The notes beneath the pieces are model-generated. The model saw only the letters and a list, made by a program, of their open reading frames with translations. It searched no databases and was not told the DNA's origin. A DNA stretch of 64,000 bases from the NCBI GenBank assembly GCA_019925095.2, contig CM034406.1, forward strand, positions 19,744,888 to 19,808,887, given 5' to 3'. This DNA comes from Dendrolimus kikuchii (Eukaryota > Arthropoda > Insecta > Lepidoptera > Lasiocampidae). How positions within the stretch are numbered: position 1 is the first letter of the stretch; the number at the start of each line of letters is the position of its first letter. The position numbers and the translations under genes were made by a program. Shown piece after piece: positions 1-9,744 of the stretch.

Positions 1-133
1 CTGCATGGTCACAGTTTAATACCGTCTTACAGTTAGACAACGAATACAAAAATATTGATTTGAACACACTGCGCGACATCACACATACGAACAAATTTAA
101 CTCACTAAAGTATACTCGTGACTTATTATTTAA

Positions 134-885
134 CTAGCTGTGCCTGCGACGTCGTCCGCGTGGAATTTTCTTTCAAAGCCCTCCGTATTTGAAACATTCT
201 TCATTGGTGCTCCGCTCCTATTGGTCTTAGCGTGATGATATATAGCCTATAGCCTTCCTCGATAAATGGGCTATCCAACACTGAAAGAATTTTTCAAATC
301 AGACCAGTAGTTCCTGAGATTAGCGCGTTCAATCAAACAATATATTACCTAGTATATTTGGCTACAACACTAATACTTACATTTTAAATATCGCGATATC
401 TTTTGAATGAAACGTCTGAATTGAATCATTCAAAAAGTTCTAGAAAGGTATTGAATTGGTCTTGAATATGGAGTAACTTATTTTGATAAGGATTAGGGGA
501 AGGAAGAGGGACGGCATTTTTATTATTTAAAAAAAAAAAAAAAAAAAACACTTATTGTGAGATAACTATAATATGGTTACGCGATATTTTTTGTAGACAA
601 TTATATGTTCTGCAAAGTGGCCGTACATTGTTTTATTCTATAATCAATAGTTTTCGCAGCGCACGCCGTGTAAGGATTTTTCGGGTCATTTTTTTACACC
701 TTAGGTTACATTATTGGACTTTTAGTAAGGATCCCTAATTTTTTTGAAAATATAATATAGCCTATAGCCTTCCTCGATAAATGTACTATTCAACACTGAA
801 TAAATTTTTCAAATCCGACCAGCGGCTCCTAGATTAGCGCGTTTAAACAAACAAACAAACTCTTCAGCTTTATAAAATATTAGTA
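134..885 (-). mobile_element. Helitron-like element C, long form
   Basis: Read on the minus strand it starts TACTAATA, ends GCACAGCTAG, and is followed by a host T, as expected for a Helitron 3' end (CTRR plus T). A small hairpin (CGCG-AC / GTCGCG) lies about 10 nt before the CTAG. The body holds the block with the ATAGCCTTCCTCGATAAATG motif twice (about 250-340 and 755-870). No Rep/helicase coding is present, so it is non-autonomous. Superfamily assignment is inferred from the ends. Confidence 0.65.
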
Positions 886-1007
886 TAAATTAAATTCATA
901 TATATAATCCCTCGTTTCTTTCTCTCTTATTTTTAATTCTGTTATTCAGACGCGAAAAATTACTAAATTAAATTACATTTATGCATCAAATTTTACTTCG
1001 GTAATTA

Positions 1008-1390
1008 TGTTAAGGCTTGTAGCAACGTCCTTGAGGATTTTTCGGGCGGTAGCAATGATTCCATAGACGCGGTCGTTTTTCAAGAGCATTATTCTGTTAT
1101 TGTGAATTAATTAATGTAGTATTTATAAAAAATAATAAAATCAAATTAATTATATCTGTTGTATAAAGATGTAAATATTTATTAAATAGGAGAGAAATAG
1201 TTTCAAATCAATGATTTTGAAGGGATTATTGATTTTTTCTTATCTTAAAATAATTTTAGAAAAATGACAAAAATACACGTCACGTCTTGCATCGTGAATA
1301 TTCGTAATAATTTTTTTGATAAATAATTCACCAGTAAATACCAACGAAAAGTTTTTGGTTTGTTAAGGCTCCCGTTCCCACAAAAAGTCC
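1008..1390 (+). repeat. Dispersed repeat N
   Basis: AGGCTTGTAGCAACGTCCTTGAGG and the following 350 nt recur, diverged, at 37671-38221. Both copies lie a few hundred bases beyond a long-form Helitron C. No coding potential or recognisable ends. The flanking 886-1007 is plain AT-rich DNA. Confidence 0.5.
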
Positions 1391-1568
1391 AATGTGGGGC
1401 CTTCTGTGTCAAAATCACACAATCATTATTATTAATTACATTTTATCAACAGTAACTTATAGACGAAATTACTTAATCTAAGTTATATATAAATACGTGA
1501 AGCAAAAGCTTTGTACCCCTTTTTAAGAAAATTGCGCGGCCGGAGGAGTATGAAATTTCGCACACTTA

Positions 1569-1799
1569 TACTAATATATAAAGCTGAAGACTTTATTTGT
1601 TTGAACGCGCTAATCTCAGGAACTGCTGGTCTGATTTGAAAAATTCTTTCAGTGTTGGATAGCCCATTTATCGAGGAAGGCTATAGGCTATATATCATCA
1701 CGCTAAGACCAATAGGAGCGGAGCACCGATGAAGAATGTTTCAAAACCGGCGGGTTTTGAAAACAAATTCCACGCGGACGACGTCGCGGGCACAGCTAG
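1569..1799 (+). mobile_element. Helitron-like element C, short form
   Basis: Complete 231-bp copy from TACTAATATATAAAG to GCACAGCTAG. It sits inside family I: the same target is unoccupied in the copy at 33133-33155 (minus strand), where CACACTTATAGTTTATA is continuous. The comparison fixes the insertion between A and T with no extra bases, which fits a Helitron. Confidence 0.75.
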
Positions 1800-1888
1800 T
1801 AGTTTATATAGAGAAGGATTGCATTTTTTTTAATAATGAAAAGGTTCGCGTTTGACTGACATTGCGCCTGATGTCAGGAGGAAATGCA

Positions 1889-2204
1889 GTCTTTTTTTTA
1901 TGGCAGGAGTTCAGCAGACAGGCAGAAGGCTCACTTGATGGAAAGCGGTTACCATCGCCTATGGACGTTAGCAACACCAAAGGTGCTACAAATGCTCTAC
2001 TGCTCTCTTAAGGGAGACTGGAACCTGGTCACTAATGCCGGAACACAACTCAAGGTTGTTATGGCGGCATACTCTAGACCAGGGGTGGTCGCCATCCAGT
2101 CGAACAAATACCCTACCACCTGGCTGTGGGTTGTTTAGTCGCCTCTTACGACAGGCCGCCCGGCCGCAGGAAATTGTATTCTTTCTCCGGTCCTGCACGG
2201 ATAA
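1889..2204 (-). mobile_element. SINE-A copy 1
   Basis: About 315 bp. On the minus strand it runs from ATCCGTGCAGG to a tail ending in A-run (seen here as the T-run at 1891). It lies about 20 bp past the stop codon of the LINE tail at 2224-2545 in the same orientation, so at this locus it could be that LINE's 3' UTR rather than a separate insertion. Confidence 0.75.
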
Positions 2205-2223
2205 GTAAGTATAGTAAATAAGT

Positions 2224-2545
2224 CTAAGGTGGAGCACGCTTTCCTAGAAGATACCTGTTCACGCGAGACTTGAAGACACCTAGATTATATTCTTCAGGAA
2301 AAACAGACGACGGTAAAGAGTACCACTCTTCAGCGGTGCGTATGATGAAAGAGGAAGCATAGCGTTTCGTCCGCTTCGTTGGTATTTCCACCATATATCG
2401 GTGGCGTGAGTGCGTACGTCTGCTTGTCTGGTGGTAAAATGGTGAGGGAGGAACCAATTCATGCAGTTCCGTGGCACTCACCCCGAAGTGTATCCTATAG
2501 AATACCGGCAAACTAGCGACTTTACATCGATGATTTAGGGTCTGA
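2224..2545 (-). pseudogene. LINE reverse transcriptase C-terminus (CR1/Jockey group)
   Basis: Reading frame 2224-2511 on the minus strand gives about 95 residues with the pattern typical of the end of CR1/Jockey-group RT ORFs: [41 protein letters not shown], and a [22 protein letters not shown] ending. Only the extreme C-terminus remains; palm and fingers are missing, so this is a 5'-truncated dead copy. The upstream edge near 2545 meets an ATTAC run. LINE assignment is confident; the exact clade is inferred. Confidence 0.8.
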
Positions 2546-2918
2546 AGCCTCTCGTCATTACATTACATTACCCCCACTATCATGTATTTGACACACACAC
2601 GCATATATACTCTTTTGTTTATTGTTGCCTTGGCGAAATCTGTGATTATAGAAGTATAGTTGTTGCGGACAGAGAGCACCCCTCTGACCCGCTCGCCGGA
2701 GCACACCTACAGCTGGCGCAATTAGCAGCTAGGCGTCGGACGGGATGCGGGATATAGGAGGCAAAAATTGCCCATTAAACACTAATAAATTCAGATTAAT
2801 TCAGACATTCATATATTGTACTCAACGACGACTCTCTTGCTTGTACTCATTCTATGTATATTTCTAATTTAAAAATAATAATCATACAGTCCATTATTAC
2901 ATCGAGTTTTAACTTCCA

Positions 2919-3066
2919 AAAACAAGAAACAACTGCCACCAATTTTCAACAAATTACCCCCTTACCTAAAGCTAAATATATACAAAATGCAATCTTTTAA
3001 GCGTAATGTCAAAGCATTCCTTCTTAAACAAGCATATTATTCATTTGACGATTATTTTTGTGCTTA
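2919..3066 (+). pseudogene. Second LINE RT C-terminal fragment
   Basis: Frame ending in TAA at 3064-3066 reads PIFNKLPPYLKLNIYKMQ followed by SFKRNVKAFLLKQAYYSFDD, the usual end of a LINE RT (NxLPxxLK ... FKxxLKxxLL ... YYS). It sits in the insertion that splits Helitron I between 2661 and 3235. The segment 2661-2760 before it is GC-richer and unassigned. The reading is short and recognised by pattern only. Confidence 0.5.
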
Positions 3067-3283
3067 AATAATAATATAATTATATAAAAATGCCTTCGTA
3101 GTGACATATTTTTGTAAAATTAATAATGTTTATTGTAAATTAGATTTTTTTTATAATTGTAATTATGACTACGTATTATATTTCAGACACAAAAATTTTT
3201 TGTTAATGAATTAATATAAACAAATAAATGTCTTTGACATTAAATTATTATGGTCGAATTTCGACCACGGGCGAACACTAGTA

Positions 3284-3657
3284 ATTATCAATTAGATTTT
3301 ATCAACATAAATTATATACGAAATTACTTAATTTAATTTAATTGACGTTTATCAATAGTTAAAGATGTTCTTATAAACGCCTAAAGATACAAACATACGT
3401 AAGCTGAGTGTATGTAGTTTTCTAGAAATATCACGGATTGAACCGTTAGTCTAACGATATCGTGTAATGATGTGTTGGCTAGAATTACAGCCCTAGATTG
3501 ATGTACGCCCTTCACCTTAGCTAATCCCCTGCCGAAATAACTAGCCTTAATAGGGATTCGGCTTACACTCGAAATACGAGATATTGAATTTACTGGTAAC
3601 CCTTACATTTTCATAATATTGGATGATGTATTTACATGACACTAGGTAAATGGACTA
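3284..3657. other. No gene seen; AT-rich
   Basis: 3297-3340 is an imperfect direct repeat of 1440-1482, so similar DNA flanks Helitron I on both sides. The remainder is unassigned single-copy-looking DNA. Confidence 0.5.
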
Positions 3658-4046
3658 AATGGACTTCATGTATGTATGTATAATTTCACGCCAGTTCCCT
3701 TACGGGGTAGGCACGATCAACAGAGCGCCATTTAGGCTTATTCTTACACACCTCACTTGCTTCTTTGACATTCATAACTCTTGTCATGCACGCTCGTCTG
3801 TTCTTAAGGCTCCTGACATCACCTTCTGCTAGTATACGATCAATTTGATCATGGAAGGTGTGTCGTGGCCTTCCACGACTTCTGCATCCATCCACTTTTG
3901 CATTGTATATCTGTTTAGTCATTCTTTCATCATGCATTCTTTCCACATGCCCGAACCACCGGAGCATTCCTTTCCTTACCTTCACCCCGACACTCTCTTT
4001 CAGACCAACTCTCTTTCTTACTCCGTTATTACGAATGGACTTCATG
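3658..4046 (-). mobile_element. RTE-1 LINE, 5'-truncated, 13-bp TSD
   Basis: Flanked by AATGGACTTCATG at 3658-3670 and 4034-4046. The 363-bp insert reads on the minus strand as the C-terminus of an RTE-type RT ORF: KRVGLKESVGVKVRKG, MLRWFGHVERM, a GRPRHTFHDQIDRVL-like stretch, then the usual RAYP(A)RELA-stop. Here RAYPVRELA. The 3' end is a TATG-repeat tail directly next to the TSD, as is usual for RTE elements. Only about 115 codons remain; no catalytic RT residues. Confidence 0.9.
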
Positions 4047-4404
4047 AGTAACTAAAAAGCAAAATATTTTTGAAGTGAAACTTCTTTAGAATCGTTGTGA
4101 TTTGAAACTCGATGAAACGGCAAAGCAACACTAAAAAGAGATAAACACATAAATCTATAGGACTAAGCGTGCGAGAGGATGAGATACGAGTTTTTTATTG
4201 TACAGCGCCGATTAGAGAGTTAATAAGACTGATGATTAAACATAAGTCCAATTTGGACCGAAATAAAACCGATAATAATACTTTTAGTCTAAAACAGTTA
4301 CAAATTGAAATTGATACATACTTTGAATTATATTTATGTTAATAAAAGTATGCGAAGAATTATCTGTGTATTATCTGAAGTTTCACACTCACTCACAATT
4401 GGTT
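4047..4404. other. No gene seen; AT-rich
   Basis: No repeat match inside the window and no convincing reading frame. Confidence 0.5.
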
Positions 4405-4530
4405 TTTGTTGCGTGAGGAGTTCAGCAGACAGCCCACCTGATGGGAAGCGGTTAGTATCGCCTATGGACATTTGTAAGACTAAAGGTGCTACAAATGCGC
4501 TGCTACTCTCTAAAGGGAGACTGGAAGCAG
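4405..4530 (-). mobile_element. SINE-A fragment (3' part)
   Basis: GAGTTCAGCAGACAG through GGGAGACTGGA, about 120 bp of the 3' half, diverged from other copies and lacking the A-tail. Confidence 0.7.
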
Positions 4531-4797
4531 AATTGGGGCCAATCAATAAGATGTTGGTTCTGGCGGTAGTCCGCAGTCAAGCTTTCGATATGTCATGCTG
4601 TAGCTTTTGTGCGGTGAGCCCAAATGACGCTTGTGATTGAAGTAACCACTTGCGGTACAAGATAAACCCGTTACTCCGTAATAAGGAATGAAATGTATGG
4701 GTACAGACACTTGTCAGGGGTAGCCAACCTTTTATGCTCGCTGCACATGTTGGGCCAAGGTGCCAGGCCAACATGTAAATGTGTAGAGATCTACTTG

Positions 4798-5619
4798 TAG
4801 GTTCAAATTCAAATTCAAATCATCATTTATTGCATAAAACATGTCACATAAAAAATATAGTAGGATATTTTTTTAAACTTTTTTTTATGTTTGCTAGTAG
4901 GCATACTGGCAAACGGGCCACCTGGTGATAGGTGGCTTCCGTCGTCCATGGACATCTGCAACACTAAGGGAGCCGATGCGTTGTCTACCTCGTTGAGATT
5001 TAGGGAAGTCCATTCCATAACGCGGACACATATGGCATGAAGGAGCGTCCGCCACGTACCGTGGAGGACTTCCAAGTGTCCAGGAAGTGTGGATGAACTC
5101 CCAATCGTCGGCGACTGGTGCGATGTTAGAATGGCGATGTAGGCACCAAATCAAATAGCTCATCAGAGCACTCCCCGTTTTACAGACGGTAGAACACACT
5201 TAGAGCGCCAACGTCTCTTCTATGGCTGAGAGACTCTAAGCCGTCTGTAATTTTGGGATCGTCGACAATCCGGGCCGCTAGGCGCTGCAAGGAGTCAAGT
5301 GGAAGCAGCTGGTACTGGGGTGCACCAACCCAAAGATGGGAGCAGTACTCCACATGTGGACGGACTTGAGCTTTATATAATAAAAGCCTATGTCCCGGTG
5401 TGAAGTACCGCTTAGCCCTGTTGAGCACCCCAAGCTTTTTTGAAGCGATTTTCGCTTTGCTCTCCAAGTGACCCCAACTTGCTCGAAATGTCGACGCTTA
5501 GGATCCCTATAGTGTCCGAGATCTTAAGGGAGGTGCCCTGGGGAACTGAGGCGCTAACAAGAATGGGGCTTTTTTAGCAGTATACTCACAGACTTGCGTC
5601 TTCTTCCATAGGTTCAAAT
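4798..5619 (-). mobile_element. CR1/Jockey-group LINE, 5'-truncated, 11-bp TSD
   Basis: TAGGTTCAAAT occurs at 4798-4808 and 5609-5619, bounding an 800-bp insert. The minus strand ends in AATAAATGATG followed by a TTTGAA repeat tail (4803-4822). Its 3' region (about 4905-4970) contains GTGTTGCAGATGTCCATGG, homologous to the 3' tail of SINE-A, which suggests the SINE borrows this type of LINE tail for retrotransposition. Confidence 0.85.
4890..5467 (-). pseudogene. RT C-terminal domain of the CR1/Jockey-group LINE
   Basis: Minus strand from 5467: KAKIASKKLGVLNRAKRYF, PGHRLLLYKAQVRPHVEYC, SHLWVGAPQYQLLPLDSLQ, RLAARIVDDP, then SHRRDVGALSVFYRLYNGEC. This is the RT thumb/connection region of a non-LTR retrotransposon. 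It continues toward 4980 with frameshifts (a WTSLNLNEVDNASAP-like end). No catalytic YADD remains because the copy is 5'-truncated. Frame changes between 5199 and 5180 show decay. Confidence 0.85.
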
Positions 5620-6367
5620 GTTTTTGCCTCTAGGGCACGCAAAATGTTGTGCCTATTATTATAATTAATAATTCTTATCTATTTCGTATTAATATTACAT
5701 CAATATTAAAAAAAACTTAAATTAATTCAGAATAATAACAATAATAATTAAATTAAGTAATTCCTTAAAGTAAATGCCATATAAATCAAAAATAATCCAC
5801 TAGTAGTAAATAATACATTGTATACTACCTTAGTAATTTAAAGTCTATCATTAAAATAATCATTAACACTTTAATATGATTTGTCAATCAAAAATGTCCT
5901 TCATCTATATTTATAATTATTAGAGTAGATGTGTTGGTAGTTGGCGACAACACTAGCCCGCCAACCGAATAATGTGGGTTCGCTGAGTACATATCATCAA
6001 TGAATGAAGTCAATGTTATTTATTGCATATGCAAATCATACATATAAAACAAGAGTTCTTGTCGCTGCTCACGATATCTGTTAGATCACCGTCACAATTA
6101 TTAAAATGATTATATTAAATGATTCTGAAACGGTAGTAGACTCGTGACTTTCAATAAGTAATTTGAAGATTTCAGTTTCAAATAAACACATTAATTAACA
6201 ATAGTTTTGTTTAATAATAACTAGTCCGTAAATAAACGATTGTAATACGAGCCAAAGGTTTCCGATGCCCTCTCTTGATCGTTTGGCGTTTCAAAGAAGG
6301 GGTCAATGACTCGACAGACGCGCCTCATTGCAGATTTATTTGTTTCAATCGAATAAGTTTAATAATA
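5620..6367. other. No gene seen; AT-rich spacer
   Basis: Long A/T-dominated stretch, with no frame above 60 codons of convincing composition and no repeat recognised. Confidence 0.5.
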
Positions 6368-6369
6368 TG

Positions 6370-6790
6370 ACGGCCTCTGTGGTTGAGCGGGCTACGCCTT
6401 TGCCGGCGTACCTCACTGCAACGCAGAGGTTCCGGGTTCGATTCCTGGTATAGTAAATTTCGGAAACGTGTTTTCTCCGTTATTTACTATGGTCTGGGAT
6501 CGGCCCCAGAGTAGTCCGTTGTATATTACCCATAACACAAGCGTAACTTGCTTAATTTGGGGATATACAATGTGTGTATTTGTGTACTAGCGGAGGGTGA
6601 TGTCAGGAGCCTTAAGAACAGACGAGTGTGCATGACAAGAGTTATGAATGTCAAAGAAGCAAGTGAGGTGTGTAAGAATGGGCCTAAATGGCGCTCTGTT
6701 GTTCGTGCCTACCCCGCAAGGGAACTGGCGTGAAGTTATGTATGTATGTATGTATGTATTTGTCTACCGATTATTATATAAAAAAAAATA
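6370..6790 (+). mobile_element. tRNA-headed SINE-G, interrupted by RTE-1
   Basis: The head resembles a tRNA with pol III internal promoter boxes: A-box-like TGGTTGAGCGG (6380-6390) and B box GGTTCGATTCC (6435-6445). The body runs through ATAGTAAATTTCGGAAACG, a conserved segment GGCCCCAGAGTAGTCCG and the tail CATAACACAAGCGTAACTTG. The tail resumes after the RTE-1 insertion at 6764. Other copies: 18866-19105, 31848-32026 (-), 41978-42090 (-). Confidence 0.8.
6576..6763 (+). mobile_element. RTE-1 LINE in SINE-G tail, 8-bp TSD
   Basis: GTATTTGT at 6576-6583 and 6756-6763 bounds a 172-bp insert coding EGDVRSLKNRRVCMTRVMN through RAYPARELA-stop plus a TATG tail. The host SINE-G sequence rejoins across the insertion when compared with the copy at 18866, which confirms the boundaries independently. 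Confidence 0.9.
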
Positions 6791-6896
6791 GAAATGTATG
6801 TTAGTTATATTATGAGGCTATCACCTATGAGTTTTATTGGCACGCTCGTAAACAAATTTATGGCTGGGTGTCTTACTATTCTTGCGAAGATCACAA

Positions 6897-7211
6897 TGTA
6901 TTTTTTTTTATTGCAAGAGTTCAGCAGACAGGCAGATGGCCCTTCCAATGGAAAGCGGTTACCATCGCCTATGGACATTTGCAACACCAAAGCTACATGT
7001 GCGCTGCTGCTCTCTTAAGGGAGACTGGAACCTGGTCACTAATGTCGGAACACAACTCAAGGTTGTTATGGCGACATACTTTAGACTAGGGATGGTCGCC
7101 ATCCAGTCGAGCAAATACCCTACCACCTGGCTGTGGGTTGTTTTGTCGCCTCTTACGACAGGCCGCCCGGCCGCAGGAAACTGGATTCTTCCTCCGTTCC
7201 TGCTCGGATAA
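6897..7211 (-). mobile_element. SINE-A copy, near full length
   Basis: T-run at 6901-6909 (A-tail on the sense strand), GAGTTCAGCAGACAGG at the 3' side, CCTGCTCGGATAAA at the 5' side. It lies head to head with the next copy (7262-7510), separated by about 50 bp of AT-rich DNA. Confidence 0.85.
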
Positions 7212-7261
7212 AATATAATAATAATAAAAAATAATAATTAATTAATAATAATTAATTAATA

Positions 7262-7510
7262 TTTTGCCAGGTGGTAGGGCATTTGCCCGACTGGATGGCT
7301 ACCACCCCTGGTCTAGAGTATGCCGCCATAACAACCTTGAGTTGTGTTCCGGCATTAGTGACCAGGTTCCAGTCTCCTTTAAGAGAGCAGCAGTGCATTT
7401 GTAGCACCTTTGGTGTTGCAAATGTCCATAGGCGATGGTAACCGCTTTCCATCCAGTGGGCCGTCTGCCTGTCTGCTGAACTCCTGCAATAAAAAAAATA
7501 AAAAAAAATA
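7262..7510 (+). mobile_element. SINE-A copy, 5'-truncated
   Basis: Begins at GCCAGGTGGTAGGGC and ends in CTGCTGAACTCCTGCAATAAAAAAAA. It lacks the first about 90 bp and is in inverted orientation to the copy at 6897-7211. Confidence 0.85.
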
Positions 7511-7544
7511 AGTACAAGTATAATAATAGAAATTAATCATGTGT

Positions 7545-7745
7545 CTTTGGGATACCTGATTGGGACGAAGTTCTCGAAGAGAACTGTCAAAAAGTGTTAA
7601 AAGTCCAAAAAGTCATCCTCGATATCGTAAATACATGTATAGCGAGTTTTATCCAAATCGGCCGAGTAGCTTTTTCATTAAAGCGTAACTAACAGACAGA
7701 CAGAGTTATTTTCGCATTTATAATATTCATAGGGATTAGTATACA
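7545..7745 (+). repeat. Probable dispersed repeat (GATTGGGACGAAGTTC type)
   Basis: GATACCTGATTGGGACGAAG and ACAGACAGACAGAGTTATTT followed by CGCATTTATAATATT are phrases I associate with common lepidopteran non-autonomous repeats. There is no second copy in this window, so this rests on recognition alone. Confidence 0.35.
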
Positions 7746-7838
7746 ACCAAATCGAAGGTTTCACAGATGACGTAAAGAGGAATAGACTATATAGCGGTCT
7801 GGATTTTTTTATTTTCCCTCCGACCCATTTTAATCTTA

Positions 7839-8074
7839 GACTAATATATAAAGCTAAACAGTTTGTTTGTTTGTTTAAACGCGCTAATCTCAGAAACTAC
7901 TGGTCTGATTTGAAAAAATCTTTCAATGTTGGATAGCCCATTTATCGAGGAAGGCTATAGACTATATATCATCACGCTAAGTCCAATAGGAGCGGAGCAG
8001 CAATGAAAAATGTTTCAAAATCGAGGGGGCTTTGAAAACAATTTCCACGCGGACGGCGTCGCGGGCACAGCTAG
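7839..8074 (+). mobile_element. Helitron-like element C, short form
   Basis: ACTAATATATAAAGC to GCACAGCTAG followed by T. Joined directly to half of the TIR element T1 (8075-8360), the same junction as at 39744/39745. Confidence 0.75.
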
Positions 8075-8360
8075 TATTTAGTATATAAAATTATTAGAGC
8101 GAGGCATGTTTGCCGAAGTTGCGCCACTTCTTCTCTTCAAGCCACAACATGTTGCGAAGCGGTGGTAAATTAGATTAGGCTCCCATCGAGTAAATAAAAA
8201 CCATAAACAAAATTAAAACTAAATAATTAAAATTAACAAGTTGGCGGTAGGCTAAATAAAACTGTAATAATACTCATTGACACTTGACATCTTTATCTTC
8301 CGTGATCGCGGCTACTGAAAAGTGGCCGAAACGTCAGAATAATAAAAACCAAATAAAATG
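8075..8360 (+). mobile_element. TIR element T1, right half
   Basis: Matches the centre and right arm of the complete copy at 38222-38695: TTATTAGAGC-AGGCATGTTTGC, ACAACATGTTGCGAAGCGG, AACAAGTTGGCGGTAGGC and GTGGCCGAAACGTC. The left arm is absent. Confidence 0.7.
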
Positions 8361-9738
8361 TGCTGATATTGGGTCCAATTTTAGTACTTATTCTGTTTCT
8401 ATTGTTTTCCTTTATTGTAGTACTCTGTATTATTTTTGTCTTGAATAAAATATATCTTTCTTTCTTTCAATATTTAATGACCAACAAATTGTCCATGTGT
8501 TTCTTAACCATAAATAATTTTTACTATCACTCATTTTCCTTACCATTAGTAGAAAGTTAACATTACTTGTGTGAATAAGCTCCATGTATTTGCTTTATAT
8601 ATCTATCTAAATATATTACTTAATAAAAAAAAGTTTATCATCAATAAAGAACACATGAACAAAGTGTCTTCGCCTTAATAGAGACAATAAGGAAAGTGCT
8701 ATTGGACTCATGGTTCAGTTAATTTGCGTTATATGTAAATTACTTATTAGTATTTTTAAGATTAAATTCTAATATTAACTTGAATTTATTTAAAAATAGA
8801 TATTATACAAAAAAATCGTGATTTAACGATGAAAAAAGTTTGGACTTTTGTGGTAATTGAATTGGACACACGCTTATGTAGGTAAAATGATTCTTTTCTT
8901 CACAACTTCTTCAATTATATAGAGACAACAAAGAAAAATTACAAGGACAAACAGACGAACGGACATGGAGTATTTATAAGGCTTTTTGACTCTTGGCTAC
9001 AATGGTACAACATATCAATATGTATATCCGAAAGAACGATGTTGTCCTAACTTCCAACTCTGTATGTTGTGAATAAAAGAGGTCGTAGCGTCGATCCCTG
9101 TCACGTCCGCTGCTCCAACAAAGAATTTAAATTATTGCTCCCAATATCCCTTCGACGACTGATAAATAGGAATCTTTGTCGTTGCAGGTTAAAATGTCTA
9201 CTAATTCTATTGAAAACAATAGTAGTACTTATAATATTACAATCGTTAGACGTTAAAAATGCCTAAATACTTGTAGCTTGATTTACATTTGAGTTAATTA
9301 AAGTAGTTAATTAAATATTAGTTTCTAAATTAGTAGTAGTAGACAGACATTTAATGAATCGACTACTTATTACTTAACTGGAAATGTTCTGTCCTTGCCT
9401 AGTATAAAGTAGGTAAAACATCGCTTCATCAACTTTTCTGTCTACGCTCTTTTCTGTGTGAGGCGACGGCTAACGCAGCAGGGTATGGGCAGCCATTTGA
9501 ATTAGTTTCCGAGTCAACGTTTGATAAAGAACACACTGCACCGTGGGCTCATCTTTTCCTATCAACTGTTCTGAACTTCAACTCACTGTGATTACTGGCC
9601 GTGCCAAGAACTTTTGAGAAGACTTCGTTAAAAGTGTTAGCTCTAAGGTGGAATTAAGTGCCGTGTGCTGTTCCTGTGTGTAACCTGAACCAAGCCAGGA
9701 CAGGGCTGATCTCAAGGTTGATGGAGCTTCTACTTTTC
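8361..9738. other. No gene seen
   Basis: AT-rich with a somewhat GC-richer patch at 9430-9680. Small frames at 8360-8560 and 9069-9266 have no domain, signal or sensible composition. No internal repeat match. Confidence 0.5.
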
Positions 9739-9744
9739 TAGTTC

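Larger units (their letters stand above)
1483..3281 (+). mobile_element. Helitron-like element I, split by nested insertions
   Basis: Family I pieces appear in order at 1489-1568, 1800-1840, 2573-2660 and 3245-3281, matching the less interrupted copies at 24940-25251 and 32898-33209. The 3' end has a strong hairpin (GGTCGAA / TTCGACC, 3252-3266) about 11 nt before CTAG (3278-3281), then T. Interrupted by Helitron C (1569-1799), SINE-A plus a LINE tail (about 1889-2545) and a second LINE tail (about 2661-3235). It has no coding of its own. Confidence 0.65.

Noticed and set aside
1569..1799. TA-duplication model for Helitron C (mariner-like)
   Set aside because: It fits this locus, but the 3' flank at 134 is TTAAAT rather than TA, so A|T insertion explains more copies.
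1884..2138. Frames such as MESGYHRLWTFATPKVLQMR recurring about 20 times
   Set aside because: They are the antisense strand of SINE-A; no conservation of coding beyond the repeat itself.
2224..2511. Treating the LINE tail plus adjacent SINE-A as a proven single transcript
   Set aside because: The 20-bp gap and independent SINE-A copies elsewhere leave both readings open.
3845..4051. Plus-strand frames at nearly every RTE-1 copy (for example MCRGLPRLLHPSTFALYICL)
   Set aside because: They are the antisense of the LINE C-terminus, recurring with each copy; not genes.
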